Positions 42,810 to 55,784 of a stretch of 64,000 bases of DNA are shown here, one piece after another (the stretch's first letter is position 1; each line of letters begins with the position of its first letter). The notes beneath the pieces were generated by a model. That model made no database searches. It saw nothing but the letters and a program-made list of their open reading frames with translations, and was not told where the DNA came from. Source of the stretch: Erigeron canadensis. Its lineage: Eukaryota > Streptophyta > Magnoliopsida > Asterales > Asteraceae. The stretch is from the NCBI RefSeq assembly GCF_010389155.1, contig NC_057763.1, positions 47,518,800-47,582,799 on the forward strand, in the 5' to 3' direction. Position numbers and translations under genes: made by a program.

Positions 42810-43145
42810 TTATGAGCATGCTATCAGCGCAATGCGGCGGCCGTAGTGGGCACGACGGTCTGGTATTGTTGGTTACAGTCTTATTTCTGGTGGTGGAGGT
42901 GTTAAGTTTCAAATGGTGTAGGTTGATGTAAAGGTGATAGTGGACTATTTAAAAAGATAAGGCTTAAAGTGTTAATTACTAAAATAAATGTCAAGGGCAA
43001 TTCTGTTAATTCAAAGACAAAAATTACTAAAAATAAAAAGAGACCTTTTTGCTTTATAAGGGAGTAGAGATAGAGATTAACATAAAAATTGTTGAATAAT
43101 TATTGAAAAGTATGCTGATATGTGCATCGCACCGACATAATCTAG
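42810..43145 (+). mobile_element. Helitron-like 3' end
   Basis: The terminus has GTGCATCGCAC (hairpin GTGC/GCAC, 43122-43132), then CGACATAAT and CTAG (43142-43145) followed by T, matching the Helitron 3' rule (hairpin, ~10 bp, CTRR, T). Upstream at about 42825 a GCGCAATGCGGCGGCC segment and GGTGGTGG-like sequence resemble the body of small non-autonomous Helitrons; a related segment is at about 56525. The 5' end is not defined, and the CACTA element directly adjoins. Confidence 0.5.
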
Positions 43146-43677
43146 TGTGAGTGTGTGTGTGTACATATTATATTATATTCTCCGGTTTTTTAATCCGACT
43201 CGACTGATCCGACCGTTCCGAACAGTGAAATGGTATGAAGGTCGGTTTTTTTTATCCGGTTTGGTTTTGAAAACGTTGTTATAAATATAATAAGATACTA
43301 ATGACGTAAAACTAAATGTTTATAACCAAAATTTATTTATTACGTCATATGATAAAATTTCTAAAAGTTATAATTTAATAAAAACGTATTATATTAAAAT
43401 ATGAAATTTTATTTTAAAAAAGACAAACTTGATTTTAAATATGAAAAATGATGTAAAAGGTAATAAATATTAGTTTCCATAATTATATCATTAAATAACA
43501 ATAATTATTTTGTCTACAACTTATATAAGGAAATAATGATTATTTAAATTTATTAAATTAAAATTAAATCTAAAAAGTTAAAAAAAATATATGACATCAG
43601 CGTTTTGATCTAATGGTTCTAATTAAAGGTTAAACTTCATCCAAGGGTCCAAACTTCTCTATTTTTGATTTAAAGTT
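43146..43677. other. Gap between two Helitron-type ends
   Basis: AT-rich. A 60-bp GC-richer segment (43180-43260) contains CCGGTTTTT repeats. No gene is seen. Confidence 0.4.
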
Positions 43678-44113
43678 TCTCTTTTATATATATTTAAAGA
43701 TAATAAAACAAGATTGTTTCCTAAAAGTATTTTTAGAAAGTTTTTATTTGGCAAGTCCAAATTTCACCTTAAATTTTTTTAATTTAATTATGATGTCATA
43801 TATAAATAAAATAGAAATAGCCCTTACATGTTTAATAACAATATTAATCATTTATTAAAAATAAAATAAAATTCTCTCTTATATTATATTACAAATAAAA
43901 TGTCTTTTTTCATTACTTGATGCGGTAGTTATATTTATTTTAAAAATTATTATTGTGATATTATATAATTATTGTGTTATTAGTTGAATTATTATATTTA
44001 TATCAAGTTAAAATGTTTTAATAACAAACCTTATGTATATATATTTTTAATATATTTTATAATTTTAGAATTTTAGTTAACATGCTCGGGTTGAACCCGG
44101 GTTGATTAACTAG
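43678..44113 (+). mobile_element. Small non-autonomous Helitron (~436 bp)
   Basis: The 5' TCTCTTTTATATATATTTAA resembles the start of the Helitron at 57063. The 3' end has CGGGTTGAACCCG (a perfect hairpin, 44086-44098), then GGTTGATTAA and CTAG (44110-44113), followed by T. The 3' signature is textbook; the 5' boundary is by similarity, and the base before TC is not A as expected, so it may be off by a few bases. Confidence 0.68.
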
Positions 44114-45309
44114 TATTTTAAATAAGTGAAAAAGTAAACATAAACAAATGATATTTATGTTGTACTGGAAATATATGATATGAATTGGATATATTTTTAA
44201 TTGATGTCCGGATTTTCCAAGACTATTTTACTAAAAGTTTAGAGACTTTTAATTTCATTGTTACAAAGTTACAACTTCGGTGGTATGCCTTTTCATCACT
44301 TTCACTGCATAAGAAGGTGTTTATTTTTATAAAATTCCTCATAAGAGTAAAATTTCTGTTTTTTTTTTTTACTATTAAAGGAACTACGTTTCCAACTTGT
44401 AAGCAATAACAGTAACATCTAACATTAAACATTAATTATGTGTCAACGTGACATGTGACATCAAAAAAAAAAAAGCTCACGTCATCATAAAAAATGGTCG
44501 ATCTAAACAGTTTACACAACAACATCGTCATCTTCAACAATCGGTTATCATTTATCGGTAAAATAAATATAGATCGTGATAGGTATTAAAATGGTGGAAG
44601 GAAAGTCATTGATCAATGATGGGGAATGAGGTTTGCATTGCTATGTGTATAGAATGATGTGTGCATTACTAGGATGAATACCATGTAGACTTTTTCCAAA
44701 TGATGTTGCATGTCAACTTGGCACTTAACGAATATCTAACTTTTAAAAGTTAACGATATTATCTTTATTCCTTACAAATTGAATTTATAATTTCTTTAAT
44801 AATTAAAACATAAATACGTTATCCTCTCTAAGTATTTTATGAAAATATCTTATTTTTTATGCATTTTAATTAACCTTCTTCACGATCACAAAAAAAGGAA
44901 CGAGTTATAGAAACATGATTACTAGATGAAACACAAAAAAGATAATTAAATCTGATATCAAGAATGAATTTTAAAAAAAAATATATGCCGGTATTTTAAG
45001 TGAATATTTATCATTATATTGATATGATTTCTTAGATACATATAATAAAAGGCCACAAGTATTTAAATTTTGGGTTTTGTTAGTGACAGCCCTTAGGGTT
45101 GTCAGTAAAAACTAATTGGGTGTATTAAAATTTGTACCTTGCTGTTAGAAAAATTAGGGGGCGGTTTTTAATATATAATGTACAAGTTTTTAAGCATGTA
45201 ATATGTTGTTAGCGTCAGCCCTATCATTTTCCTTAAATTTTACATAACTTTGAATGATAGTGGTTTTTTATCGAGAGATTTAAATTGGGAATCTATTTTA
45301 TGAGGGAAC
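44114..45309. other. Intergenic, no gene recognised
   Basis: ORFs at 44185-44432 are AT-rich shadows. Around 45090 and 45205 short related segments (GACAGCCCTTAGGG and GTCAGCCCTATC) suggest a degraded MITE, but the pairing is too weak to delimit. Confidence 0.4.
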
Positions 45310-45547
45310 TTTTTTTCTTTGAACAATGAGTTAGTGGTTAGTAATTAGCAGTTAGCATTCGAGACATCACAGTAACATCCAATTGGGCAATATGCGATGC
45401 ACGAACCACGCATGCCTAGGATAAAACCCAGGACTCTCGAAACCCCCCCCCCTCCTAATAATCCACTCCTACAAATGTAGGAAGTGAGATTCGAACCCTG
45501 GTGGTTTTTTCCAAGGTCAAAGACCTTACCAATGGGCCACCAACAAC
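45310..45547 (-). mobile_element. tRNA-derived SINE (family B, copy 1)
   Basis: On the minus strand it starts near 45547 with GGTGGCCCATTGGTAAGGTC (A-box-like) and has GGGTTCGAATCTCAC (B box, about 45502-45488). A body with CTACATTTGTAGGAGTGGAT follows, then a C/G homopolymer (CCCCCCCCCC at about 45443). It ends toward an A-rich tail (plus-strand TTTTTTTC at about 45310). A second partial copy is at the right window edge. Confidence 0.7.
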
Positions 45548-46300
45548 ATACTAAATTTGATGTGTTTTTTAAACCTTTAAAAACAAATAATCACATAATA
45601 ATCTTGAATAAAGGCAGTCTTTTCGCGAGTTATTCGTGTTTGTAACATTGTATTGGTGAAATTGTCATTTAGTACCTCAACGACGTGTTCTGCATTGATC
45701 GTTATATTTTCTAAATAGTAAATAAAATAAAGTAACTAGATTTGAAGTTAAATGGAAATATGGTGTATATAATAAGCTTTTTTTAAATGTGTACGCATAT
45801 TTAAAAGCACTAAATGAAATCGATTTTTCATATATGATAAATTTTAGAAAAATATTAAATAAAGTTCTTAGATTTCACATGTAACAGTATACAGCTAGCT
45901 GGCAATTAAGCTAGGTAGAACTAGTTAGTATTAAAGTTGAAATACCAATTTATTTACTTCAAGTATGAGTATTATTAATTTGCCTAATGAATTAATCCTC
46001 AGCTCATCTTAGCTCTCACAAGTCACAAGAAACATGCATATGGTGGAACATATATATATATATATATATATAGTGCATAAACCCGTTTCTAATCTAATCA
46101 TGAAAAACAGCAACGGTTACATAAAGAAGGAGTTTATTAATAAGCTTTATATATTCTTATTCTTATATAGTATATATATATATATATATACACATCAAGA
46201 AACATGAAAAGTGCTTAATCATTTATTTATTAATAATAATTTTTAATTCATGTATTAATTAACCATTCCCGGCCAGATTCCAAATTAATTTGTGTTAAAG
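45548..46300. other. Upstream region of the SBT2 gene
   Basis: It contains two (TA)n runs (about 46051-46071 and 46171-46190). A promoter and 5' UTR are presumed here but no element can be assigned with confidence. Confidence 0.45.
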
Positions 46301-49300
46301 ATGGTGGTTCCTTCTTCTGTAGAATGCCAACGACGACGAGCACGACACCGTGTAGTTGTATTTGTGTTGTTGATGTTAATTTGTTGTAGCATTAATAAAT
46401 CATTTGGAGAAGAAGAAAAATGTCGAGATATATACATTGTGCTGGTGGAAGGCGATCCCCCTGTTGCTTTTGTACAACAAGATACCAAAAAAAGGTGAGG
46501 TTTCCTTTCATAAAACAAAAGCATTTACCAAATTAACACAGAGCAATAACCATTATGATGACCCTAAAACAAGTGAGTTTTTCATATCCTAGCTAACCTA
46601 CCAAACTGCTGCTCACTTATATATTCTATCCGAGTGCTATTTTAGTAAGAACATCTTAAAATGAGACACGTAAACACTTAAAATCATCCGAGTGCTTTGT
46701 CCTTTTATGTTGTCAAACACATAAATAATAATAATTAGCTATACACTATGTAACTTTTATAGACTTTTAATGCATTAAACTTAAGGTTTTAAATGTCCTC
46801 ACCGTGTTCTCATGTTAAGGGTGTTCTCATTTGATTGACTATATATTTAAATATACTTATCCTTAAAGTAATAGATCATTCAATTGCAAATTGTCAACTA
46901 TATACACTTTTTTAGTCTATTTGAATGAACCATTAAATTTCTGCTTTCATTGGTCTTTCAAACGCAACCTTAAATTAGTTGTATCTTTCTTTTTATTCTC
47001 AAACTTCCGATGTATTTGCATTTATTTGAAAAGAGATATCGTTGTATTTTTGTTGATAGGAAAGTGGTCGACAAAAATTGGATTAAGACAATGATAGATT
47101 ATGGGTCTATTTGGCAAGAGACAGCTTAAGCACTGAACTTTTATCTATAAACTCCTTTTAAAATCATAGCCTTGTTTGGATATGCTTCAACCTCAAAAAA
47201 CTCATAAAAATCTTGAAAGATCTTTAAAATAAACTTTATATAAGAAAAGTTAAAATAGAAGCCCCAACTCTCATTTTCAAACTCAAACTCCAAATCCCTA
47301 GTTACATATATATATTCTAAAGTCAGTTGAAATAATAAATATTTTTGTTAGTGATTAGTCTTTTTTTTTTTTTTTTTTGAAAGTTTCCTGTTAGTAATTA
47401 GTGAAATATCAAAGTCATTTTATGCGACCTATATAGTAAGATAACGTCGTTAAACAATTTTGGTCAAGATATTGAGTTATAATATTTACCTAGTTATTCA
47501 AACATATCATGTTAGGATAATTTTAACAATTCTATCGAGATTCAAAATATCATCTTTAAATTTTTTAAATTTTGGCCCTTGATTTTTATTAAAGGTCAAG
47601 ATTTTCTCAAATTGACCCAAGTTGAAAAATAACTTTATTTACACACTATTATCATTACACATTCGTTGGACTACCAATACTAATAGTAAGATTTAACGAT
47701 TTAGATCCACAATATTTCGTTCTTAATTCAATTTCATTAATAACAATCTGTACGTAATATGTTTTTTTTTTTTTTTAGAATGGAAAAAATTAACTATTTT
47801 TCTATGAGTAACAAGTTTGATTTAATTTATTAATTAATATTACATATGGTATTCATCACTAAAATGATAACTAATTATTATTTGATCATTTGGTCTAAAT
47901 ATTGGAGTAGTATTAATAGTGAAATACTAAAGGCTCATGCAAAGCGCCTGGAAGCATCACATGATCAATTCCTGCAAAGCACTCTAGAGGAAGGAACTTA
48001 CAAGAAGCTATATAGCTTCAACCATATTGTGAATGGATTTTCTGTCCACACAACCCCTGCTCAGGCCAACAAGTTAAGGAATGCTCCTGGTGTTAAACTC
48101 ATTGAGAAAGATAGAGGAGCTAAATTAATGACCACTTACACCCCCAAGTTTTTAGGGTTACCGCAAGGAGTTTGGCCAACAGGACGGCTACGACACACCA
48201 AAAATGCAGGTGAAGGGATTGTTATCGGGTTTGTTGACTCGGGTATTAATCCATTTCACCCAAGCTTTGCGTATGATCCCAAGGACGACTATTCTAGTTA
48301 TAACCGGACTCGGTTTCCTGGTGTTTGCCAGGAGGGACCTATGTTTCCCAAGAGTTCGTGCAACGGGAAGATTATTTCTGCTCGTTTTTTTTCGGCTGGA
48401 ATGGAAGCAAGGGGCATTCTTAATGCTTCAGTTGACATCTTGTCTCCCTACGATGCAGTGGGACATGGCAGGTAGATATAACAAGCTGCCCTTTTTCATA
48501 AGCTGAATTTTTTTTCAGATTTTAAGTATTTGTGTCATGAATCCCTACCGGCCAATTTTGTTTTGTGATGCAACGATAGTGCTGTTTTTACATAAAATCT
48601 GAAATCATCCGATTTAGAGAGTGTTTGCGATTCCTTTTGAGATGATTATTTAATTGTTGTGTTTACATCACCAAAATATGAAAACATATTGACAAGAAAA
48701 AAAAAATGATTATTTGTAATTTTGTACTGATAAAGACAACTTTAGAAAAGTAAGTTGAGACATGTTTTTCCAAACCATAGTTATTAAACTGTTTTACAAA
48801 TTAATGCAATCCCAAGCACCCCTTATCTAAAGTTTTCTTCATTTTCTTTTTTCTTTTGGTCTGCTTGGGTTCCCTTTGTTGTTTTGGTAAGAACCATGAA
48901 CCGAACCAAACCATCCCTACCAGGGTTCTAATTTTTCAATCTGGACATAAAGAACCAGACCAGCCACCAAACTACAAGATGAAAGGCCTTTAACTTATAT
49001 TGCGATATCTTACACCGACAAATGTTTTCTTTTTTTCAGTCATGTTGCATCAACTGCTGCTGGGAATCATGGAGTTCCCGTTGTTGTCAATGGCTTCAAC
49101 TATGGAAGAGCTAGTGGGATGGCACCACGTGCACGGTAAAGACTCAAATGCTGTACCTTCTGCTATTCTCATTGTACTATTGACTGACTTACATGATCAT
49201 TTTGACTCAGAATTGCTGTGTATAAAGCCATATATCCAAGTGTAGGGACTTCAACAGATGTTCTTGCAGCAATTGACCAAGTAAGAAAACCTTCACCCCA

Positions 49301-51073
49301 CCCCCCTACTATTTGATTACTTGAGCTCAACATAAAAGTTGTAATGGTGCAGGCAATAAAAGACGGAGTTGATATCTTAACACTCTCCATAGGCCCAGAT
49401 GAACCACCTGAAAATACAATCACCATGTTAAGCATGTTTGAGATCTTTATGTTGTTTGCACGCAAGGCCGGAATTTTTGTGGCTCAAGCTGCTGGAAACC
49501 TTGGTCCAGGTCCATATACCACTGTCTCATATAGCCCATGGTCGGTAGGTGTGGCTGCCTGCCACACCAATAGAGCATACCTGGGTTCTCTAGTTCTTGG
49601 AAATGGCCAGAAAATTGGAGGCATTGGTTTATCAGGACCGAGTTTTGGAGAAGGGTTACTACAATATAAGTTGGTTTTATCGAAGGATGCAGTGTTGGCA
49701 AATGGAGTTTTTCCTAAAACTCCAGAATTCATGGACGAATGTCAACATCCAGAGGCGCTAGACCTTGTAATTGTACAACAAAGTGTTGTTATATGCACAT
49801 TTTCAGCAGGATTTCGCAATGGGTCATCATCTCTACCAGCTATTATGAACACTGCGAGGACCCTAGGATTCATGGGTTTCGTATTCGTTGCTAATCCTAA
49901 TTATGGTGATTTCATAGCAGACCCTTATCCGTTCTCTATTCCTGGAATAATGATTCCGAAAGTTTGCGATGCACAACTTATAATAGATTATTACGAGAAA
50001 CAAACGGAAAGAAACGATAAAGGAGTTGTAACGGCATACCATGGGCGAGCTGCAATCAGAGAAGGAAGATTTGCTACATACGATGAAAAAGCTCCAATTG
50101 TTGGTAGATATTCTTCAAGAGGACCTAACTTCATTGACTTAAAAAGAAAACCAACAGATTTACTGAAGCCGGATATATTAGCTCCAGGCAACAATATTTG
50201 GGCAGCTTGGAGCCCAATGAGTGTGAAGAACCCAATTTTGTCAGGTACAGTTGTACTACATGGCACGGCTTGTACGTTACCATACAAGTCACTGCTTAAC
50301 TTAAGAGTTTTTCAGGTTATAACTTCGGTTTGTTATCTGGTACGAGTATGGCAGCACCACACATTGCGGGAATTGCTGCACTGATAAAGCAAAGGAATCC
50401 TTCATGGTCCCCATCAATGATAGCATCTGCTATGGCAACCACAGCAACTACATACAACAAATATGGGGAACCAATTATGGCCGAAGGGCAAGAACTCTAC
50501 AGCTTGCATCAATCTACGCCTTTTGATCATGGTGCAGGTCTTGTTAGTGCCACTCATGCCATTGATCCTGGGCTAGTTCTTATCTCAGGTGATCTTACAA
50601 ATTCCCAACCACACATGCATTAAGGACTGTTACAGTACTATTAACCTAGCTATGAAACAGGATTTGAAGACTACATGAGCTTCTTGTGCTCGTTGCCAAA
50701 TACTGATCCAGAAATTATCAAGACCGCAATCGGTGAATCATGTGCACACTCCTTCAGTGCACCATCAGACCTAAACATCCCTTCACTGACAATTTCAGCA
50801 CTATCGGGATCACAGATGGTAAAGAGGACAGTCAAAAATGTTGCCAACAATGTGGAGACATACGTGTGTGCAGTTGTACAGCCTACCGGAGTGGCAGTTG
50901 AAGTGAATCCAGCATGGTTCACCATTGTTCCACAGGGCTCTCAAGATTTGGAAGTGATACTTAATGTTACACAAGTACAGGACTCATTTAGCTTTGGTGA
51001 GATTGTATTAACAGGAAACTTGAAACATATAGTGAGGATACCTCTCTCTGTATTACCAGTGTCAATGTCATAA
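46301..51073 (+). CDS. SBT2-type subtilisin-like serine protease
   Basis: Seven exons: 46301-46494, 47920-48471, 49040-49135, 49211-49280, 49353-50244, 50316-50588 and 50661-51073 (829 codons plus stop); all introns are GT-AG in phase. Start ATG 46301. A signal peptide (VVVFVLLMLICCSINKSFG) routes it to the secretory pathway and apoplast. An I9 prodomain follows (about residues 45-140, IYIVLVEGDPP ... YSFNHIVNGFSV). The S8 catalytic triad is Asp in IVIGFVDSGINPFHPSF, His in GHGSHVASTAAGN (across the exon 2/3 junction) and Ser in LSGTSMAAPHIAGIAALI, with the oxyanion Asn in AQAAGNLGPGP. A PA domain is inserted (about residues 380-520, GFMGFVFVANPNYGDF). The C-terminal fibronectin-III-like domain ends GEIVLTGNLKHIVRIPLSVL, diagnostic of group SBT2. 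Length is normal for SBT2 and no defects are seen. It is tail-to-tail with the O-fucosyltransferase gene, 200 bp apart. SBT2 substrates are largely unknown. Confidence 0.93.
46495..47919 (+). other. Long intron 1 of the SBT2 gene
   Basis: 1,425 bp, GT (46495) to AG (47919), phase 2. It holds two poly-T runs (about 47362-47379 and 47763-47778). Small ORFs inside (46891-47094 and others) have no domain and are intronic. No transposon was identified. Confidence 0.75.
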
Positions 51074-51273
51074 TTGTGTGGTTTACATGATCAAGAATCT
51101 TGATTATACTCTAAAGAATAAACGTGATGTATTTTTCTAAAACTATGGCAAAAACTGTTACTTTTACATTCTGATCATATAAAATACAAAGGTGAAGATT
51201 AATGGAATCAATGAATGAGATAAACTGAGAATAAGTGAAACAACAATTACCAGATTGGGCAAATGTTGAAAAG

Positions 51274-54200
51274 TTATCTAGGACGAATAGGTAAATTAGC
51301 TTCTTGTGTATTGCACATACATTCACTGCAACGAGGGTATCTATATACACTCCTTCCAACAGGTCGAGAAAAGACCCGCTTGTTTTGTCTCACTGCTTTT
51401 CTGATTCTAGTTTCAAAAACTATCCACTCGATGGTATCGTTCCTCAAGAATATGTCTGCTAGTCTGCGTTTATTTGGTCGAATTGTCGGCATTTTCCCTC
51501 CGCCATAGTATACTCTGTAACCTGATACTAAAGATGAAAGTTGACTTCCGGAATCGGTCATGGCAAAGATATCAGATGCTGTAGAGGTTATAAAGTCTAG
51601 TGCCGCTAGCTGCAAACAGTTCATACTTCATAAAATGAGAGACCCAGTAGCCAAAGTTTGTATTATAAACAATTGCGGCGTTTGGATCCGCATAACATAA
51701 TGTGTTGCAAAAAATAGTTTCAAATATGCCTCTGCTGCCTAAAGATATACTCTTGTAAAAAAAATCACTTTTGCTAGACGCAAGTGCTTGAAAAGTTTTG
51801 ATTTTCAGAAAAGTTAACAAATGACCGGGTTCCAGATTTGACTATTTCTGTTCAAGACTGCCTGCCCTTTTTTGTACAATATAGACAACAATGACAAAGA
51901 AGACGGAAGGTAATGGAGGGTAGATAAATAATTTCACTTGTCTCTTGCATAATTAATTTGTTGCAGCACTATCAAACTGATAATTTTGTATCTATTGAAT
52001 GACCTTTAGATAATCACATGTTCATCAATAGAAAGCAAGTTCCTCAGACATTAGAAATTGATTGCCCAAAATCCACATCCAAAATATGAATTTTTGAGTA
52101 TTTTAGCTTAAGAACTTCCCAAAATAAAAATGTTGCAATCTCCACCAGGATGTCCCTCAAGTGAAATTTATGTTATTTTAGTGGGATGGTGAATGTAGGA
52201 TTGGCTTTAAGTTAAAAGCAAAAGCTAAACTTGATGTTTTGAAAGAGAACTAAATGTATATACCTGAGATGAGAAGTTCAAGAAAGGTTCGATTTCAGAC
52301 GACGACAACAGGTTCTCTTTAGTAACCATATTAGGAAATAGTGTCGTTAAAGCATTCAGCCTTGATTTTCCTCCATAAATATGCGAACCCGCCAAAAATA
52401 TTCGTGTATTACGCTTGAAACCAAGGCCAGCAAGCATGAGAACAGTTTCTTCGGGCATTAGTGGACATAGACCTTCTGCCTTGAGTCTTTCTGGTAAGGG
52501 TATCCTAAAACAAGTTGTAAGGAGTAACATAATTTCTTTTATCAGAGTAAACACAACAATAGAATCTTTACTGTTACTAATAAGTTGTTCATACTTAGTG
52601 ATGTTATTTAGCTGCACCAATCCAGGAAAATGAATTTCACGATATGCTTGCAGCTCCTTCTTTTCTTCTTCACCACCACCAAAATCACATAAAGAATGGG
52701 CTACCATGTCAATTTCAAACCTCAGATGTAACGCCAAGTACCGAAAATCTTTTTTGACCTTACCCTTTGACTTGGCAAAGGGTCCAACCAGGTTTTCATC
52801 CAATAATCCTGAATGTGTTGCATTCTGACGCATTCTCTGAATGAGTAAAGCAGCAGTTGCTTGTATTTTTGGAGTAAATTGCAATGCATGAAAATTACAT
52901 CTGCATCGGAGTCTCTGTATGAAGTTTCCAAATAACAAAGAAATATTTGAATAAATCTATCTTAGAATTACCAAGGAACTATGAAAACTGCAACAATTTC
53001 CTTCTGGATATCACATGAAAGTTGCAACCTATTCATTTTGGAAGTTTCTAAGTTAAAATTAGATCTTTGCCCTCTATCATACAATTTAATGGGTATTGAT
53101 TCGGGTTCATAAGAATCTTTCAAATAATATTTCAAATGACAAACATTTGAACTCTATCATGTGTCATGTGAAACGTTACAGTCTTCACTAAAATTTGTGA
53201 ATTTAACCACAAAAACCAATGGAAAGGATATATACTACCTGCAAGTGATATGGTATTGGATCAGATGCCAATCGATTACCGAACCCCACAAAGTGGATAA
53301 CTCCATTCTTCATTAAAAGTGGAAGAATATGTTTCAGATAAAAACTGGGCTTTGCCTCTTTTGCAACATCAACATCCGTTACCTGTCAATGTGTTAAAAT
53401 AAATACAAGATAAGAGAGTTTTACAATAAGATCAAAATAAAACAAGTAAAAGAGTAGTTTTGAGTGAGACAAATTACTAACCACACTACCAATGGCTTCA
53501 AGATCCAAAGATCGTAACTCTTTTGGCAATTCCTTGATTATACGGATATCTGGCTTCAAGTAATCAATAAAATAGTCCTCTTGATAGATATCTCCAAATT
53601 GACTATAAATTATAAAAATTTAACAGACATTATAGAAGGGCATGGTGCAAGAATACATGTTCTCTATGTTACAAATAAAAACCCTTGATTAGAAAAGGCA
53701 TATATGGGGCAGGGGATACTATTAGATTCTGGTTAGATGTATGGGCTTGTGATAAGCCGCTAAGAAACGGCTGTGGATTGGAAAGCAACAGAATAACAAA
53801 TGGGAGTGGATTGGAAACAAGGATACCGAGTTTTCAGTCAAAGGAGTGAAGGAGTATCTTAGAAGCGGGACGAGTCAAGGTAATTACTTCATCTTCAAAT
53901 GGTCCAAATGGGTCGCGAAGAAGTGTAACGTCTTCATGTGGAGAGCCTCCATGGATAGGTTACCAACGTTATTGGCTTTGAAAGATAGAAATTGTGTCTA
54001 TGGAAGCTTGGTTTGCGGTTTATGTCAGGAAGCAGATGAATCCATCGAACACATTTTATGCTCATGCGAAATTGCTATGGACGTGTGGTATAGAATTAGT
54101 GTTTGGTGTAAGGTAAATCCCATCTTTATCTTTTCTGTGAAAGACATATTTGAAATATATAGGCATATGGGACTTGGGAAGAAAACAAGGAAGGTATTTA

Positions 54201-55784
54201 AAGGGGTGGTCTTTGTCACTTGGTGGTGTATTTGGAAGGCAAGGAATGAGAAGAAGTTCGAAGGCAAAGAGATCAAGGTGGAGAAGATTATTCACGAGAT
54301 CAAGGCCTTGAGTTACTTGTGGCTCAAGAATCGATCGAGTCTGTGCTCCCCTAGTTGGCAAGAGTGGACATCTTTTAATGTAAATTTGTAATTTTTATAG
54401 TATACTTGTAAATGAGTGGGCAACTCCACAGTTTGTGTGAGTTTGGCGGTTTATGAATAAAATTTACTTTTCAAAAAAAAAAGAAAAGGAAGATAATCAT
54501 ACCTCGTATCTCTCCACACACTACTGAACATAAATGTGGGGATAACAAGAGTTGCGTTGAGTAATCTTGCAACTGCAACAATATTGCAGACCTGTTAACC
54601 AAGAATGAGACTGAAGATCGTAATACAATAAGAAGCCAAAAGCCAGAGTTGCATAATCCACAGAGTAATAAATGTGAAAGGTGGAAAGAAATCCAATACA
54701 AATGTAACTTACAGCTACACGCTGCTGGTTTATACCACCATTAGCAGTGACCAAGATATAACCATTGTTTCCTTCTGAAAGAACAAAAACCATATTAAAA
54801 AAAAAAAAAAAAAAGCAGCCAAATTCAGACAATATATGAAGATTAACAAAAGGGTTAGTGAGAAGTTGTAAGAAAATTAAGTATTTTATTGTAAGTGCAT
54901 TTTGGAAGAGTATTAACCTATATGACTGCTTCTGATAATAATTTTATCATTTAAGGGGTCCAACTAAAATAAGATATTCTTGTGTTTATCACTTTCCATC
55001 TCTAGGGTGGTAATCATCCCAATCCTGGAAACGGAATACCGTTTCGACCTACATCCAGGGATCCCTCTCCCAATTTACATGATCACTTATAAAGAAGGCA
55101 CATCACCACCCCTCCCCAAAAAACTATATATAGATATAGATAATTAAAAAAAAAAGAAAAGAAATCCATAATGAGGAGAAGAAGGAAAGGAATGGTGACC
55201 ACTAGGTCTCCAAACACGTTGATGGGCGCAGGGTTGCCATGATGAAGCAACGGCATGGTAGGGCTCCAACCACAGATCTTTGGGCTCCTTGTTTTCATTC
55301 TGCAAAAAGAAAAAACATACCAATTTTATATAATTATTTATCAAGTAAGGAAGGAAACCTCAACCATGATAAACAAAAGGAGGAGGGACTAATAATAATG
55401 ATACCTGTGCTGCCAAGGCATGAGCAGCTTTGTACAAAAGCCTTGCATACGCTGTTTTATGTGGCTTTTTCCCTTTACTCATCTTTCTCAATTCTTGCTG
55501 AAATCATTTTTTTATTAACAAACAATGTGTTTGAACAAATCATCTGCTTTTGTAAATTATTATTAGATCCAACCACAAAAAAAAAACAACTTGTATATAA
55601 TTACCGGAAGTGAGACCGATTTCGATGATTTTGAATCTTGGATCCGAGAAAGCATCCAAAAATTCATCACAATAAACAATCCAAGCAAAATCCCAAACGC
55701 TAAACGGCTCCTTTTTGAACCTAATTTCATTTTTTTCTTCACATTCATATTCATATTCCTTTGCTGCTGCTGTTTCTGATCCAT
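51274..55784 (-). CDS. O-fucosyltransferase family protein (GT-B, plant PF10250 type)
   Basis: Minus-strand exons: 55784-55605, 55497-55405, 55299-55200, 54774-54713, 54591-54503, 53602-53482, 53382-53239, 52914-52595, 52504-52264 and 51609-51274 (561 codons plus stop). All are GT-AG and in phase. A type II membrane anchor (LAFGILLGLFIVMNFWML, residues about 28-45) places it in the Golgi. The donor-site region is GYILVTANGGINQQRVAVCN. The catalytic Arg motif is FRYLALHLRFEIDMVAHSLC. The C-terminal nucleotide-sugar motifs are MAMTDSGSQLSS-like (here FAMTDSGSQLSSLVSGYRVY) and GGKMPTIRPNKRRL. The family uses GDP-fucose or related donors in protein or cell-wall glycosylation; the acceptor for this member is not known. 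Intron 5 carries a LINE fragment. Intron 8 (90 nt) is stop-free and in frame. Confidence 0.9.
52505..52594 (-). other. 90-nt stop-free intron 8 of the O-fucosyltransferase gene
   Basis: Minus strand: exon ...ATCACTAA, then GTATGAAC, and TTGTTTTAG before GATACCC. Length 90 is divisible by three with no stop codon, so retention would insert 30 residues (YEQLISNSKDSIVVFTLIKE...). Family alignment joins NITK directly to IPLPERLKAEG, which indicates that it is normally spliced out. Confidence 0.75.
53690..54481 (+). mobile_element. 5'-truncated LINE (copy 2) in a host intron
   Basis: It sits in intron 5 (53603-54502) of the O-fucosyltransferase gene, in antisense to it. The reverse-transcriptase tail is readable as DTIRFWLDVWACDKPL (about 53718), then, after a frameshift, the zf-RVT domain: FKWSKWVAKKCNVFMWRASM, RLPTLLALKDRNCVYG, CGLCQEADESIEHILCSCE. 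The 3' end TTATGAATAAAATTTACTTTTC plus an A-run matches LINE copy 1. The short repeat AGAAAAGG at 53691-53698 and 54482-54489 may be the target duplication, but the A-rich context makes this uncertain. The 181-codon ORF at 53846-54391 is intact. Confidence 0.82.

Noticed and set aside
49169..49732. Minus-strand ORFs over the SBT2 gene
   Set aside because: They are antisense shadows of conserved subtilase exons.
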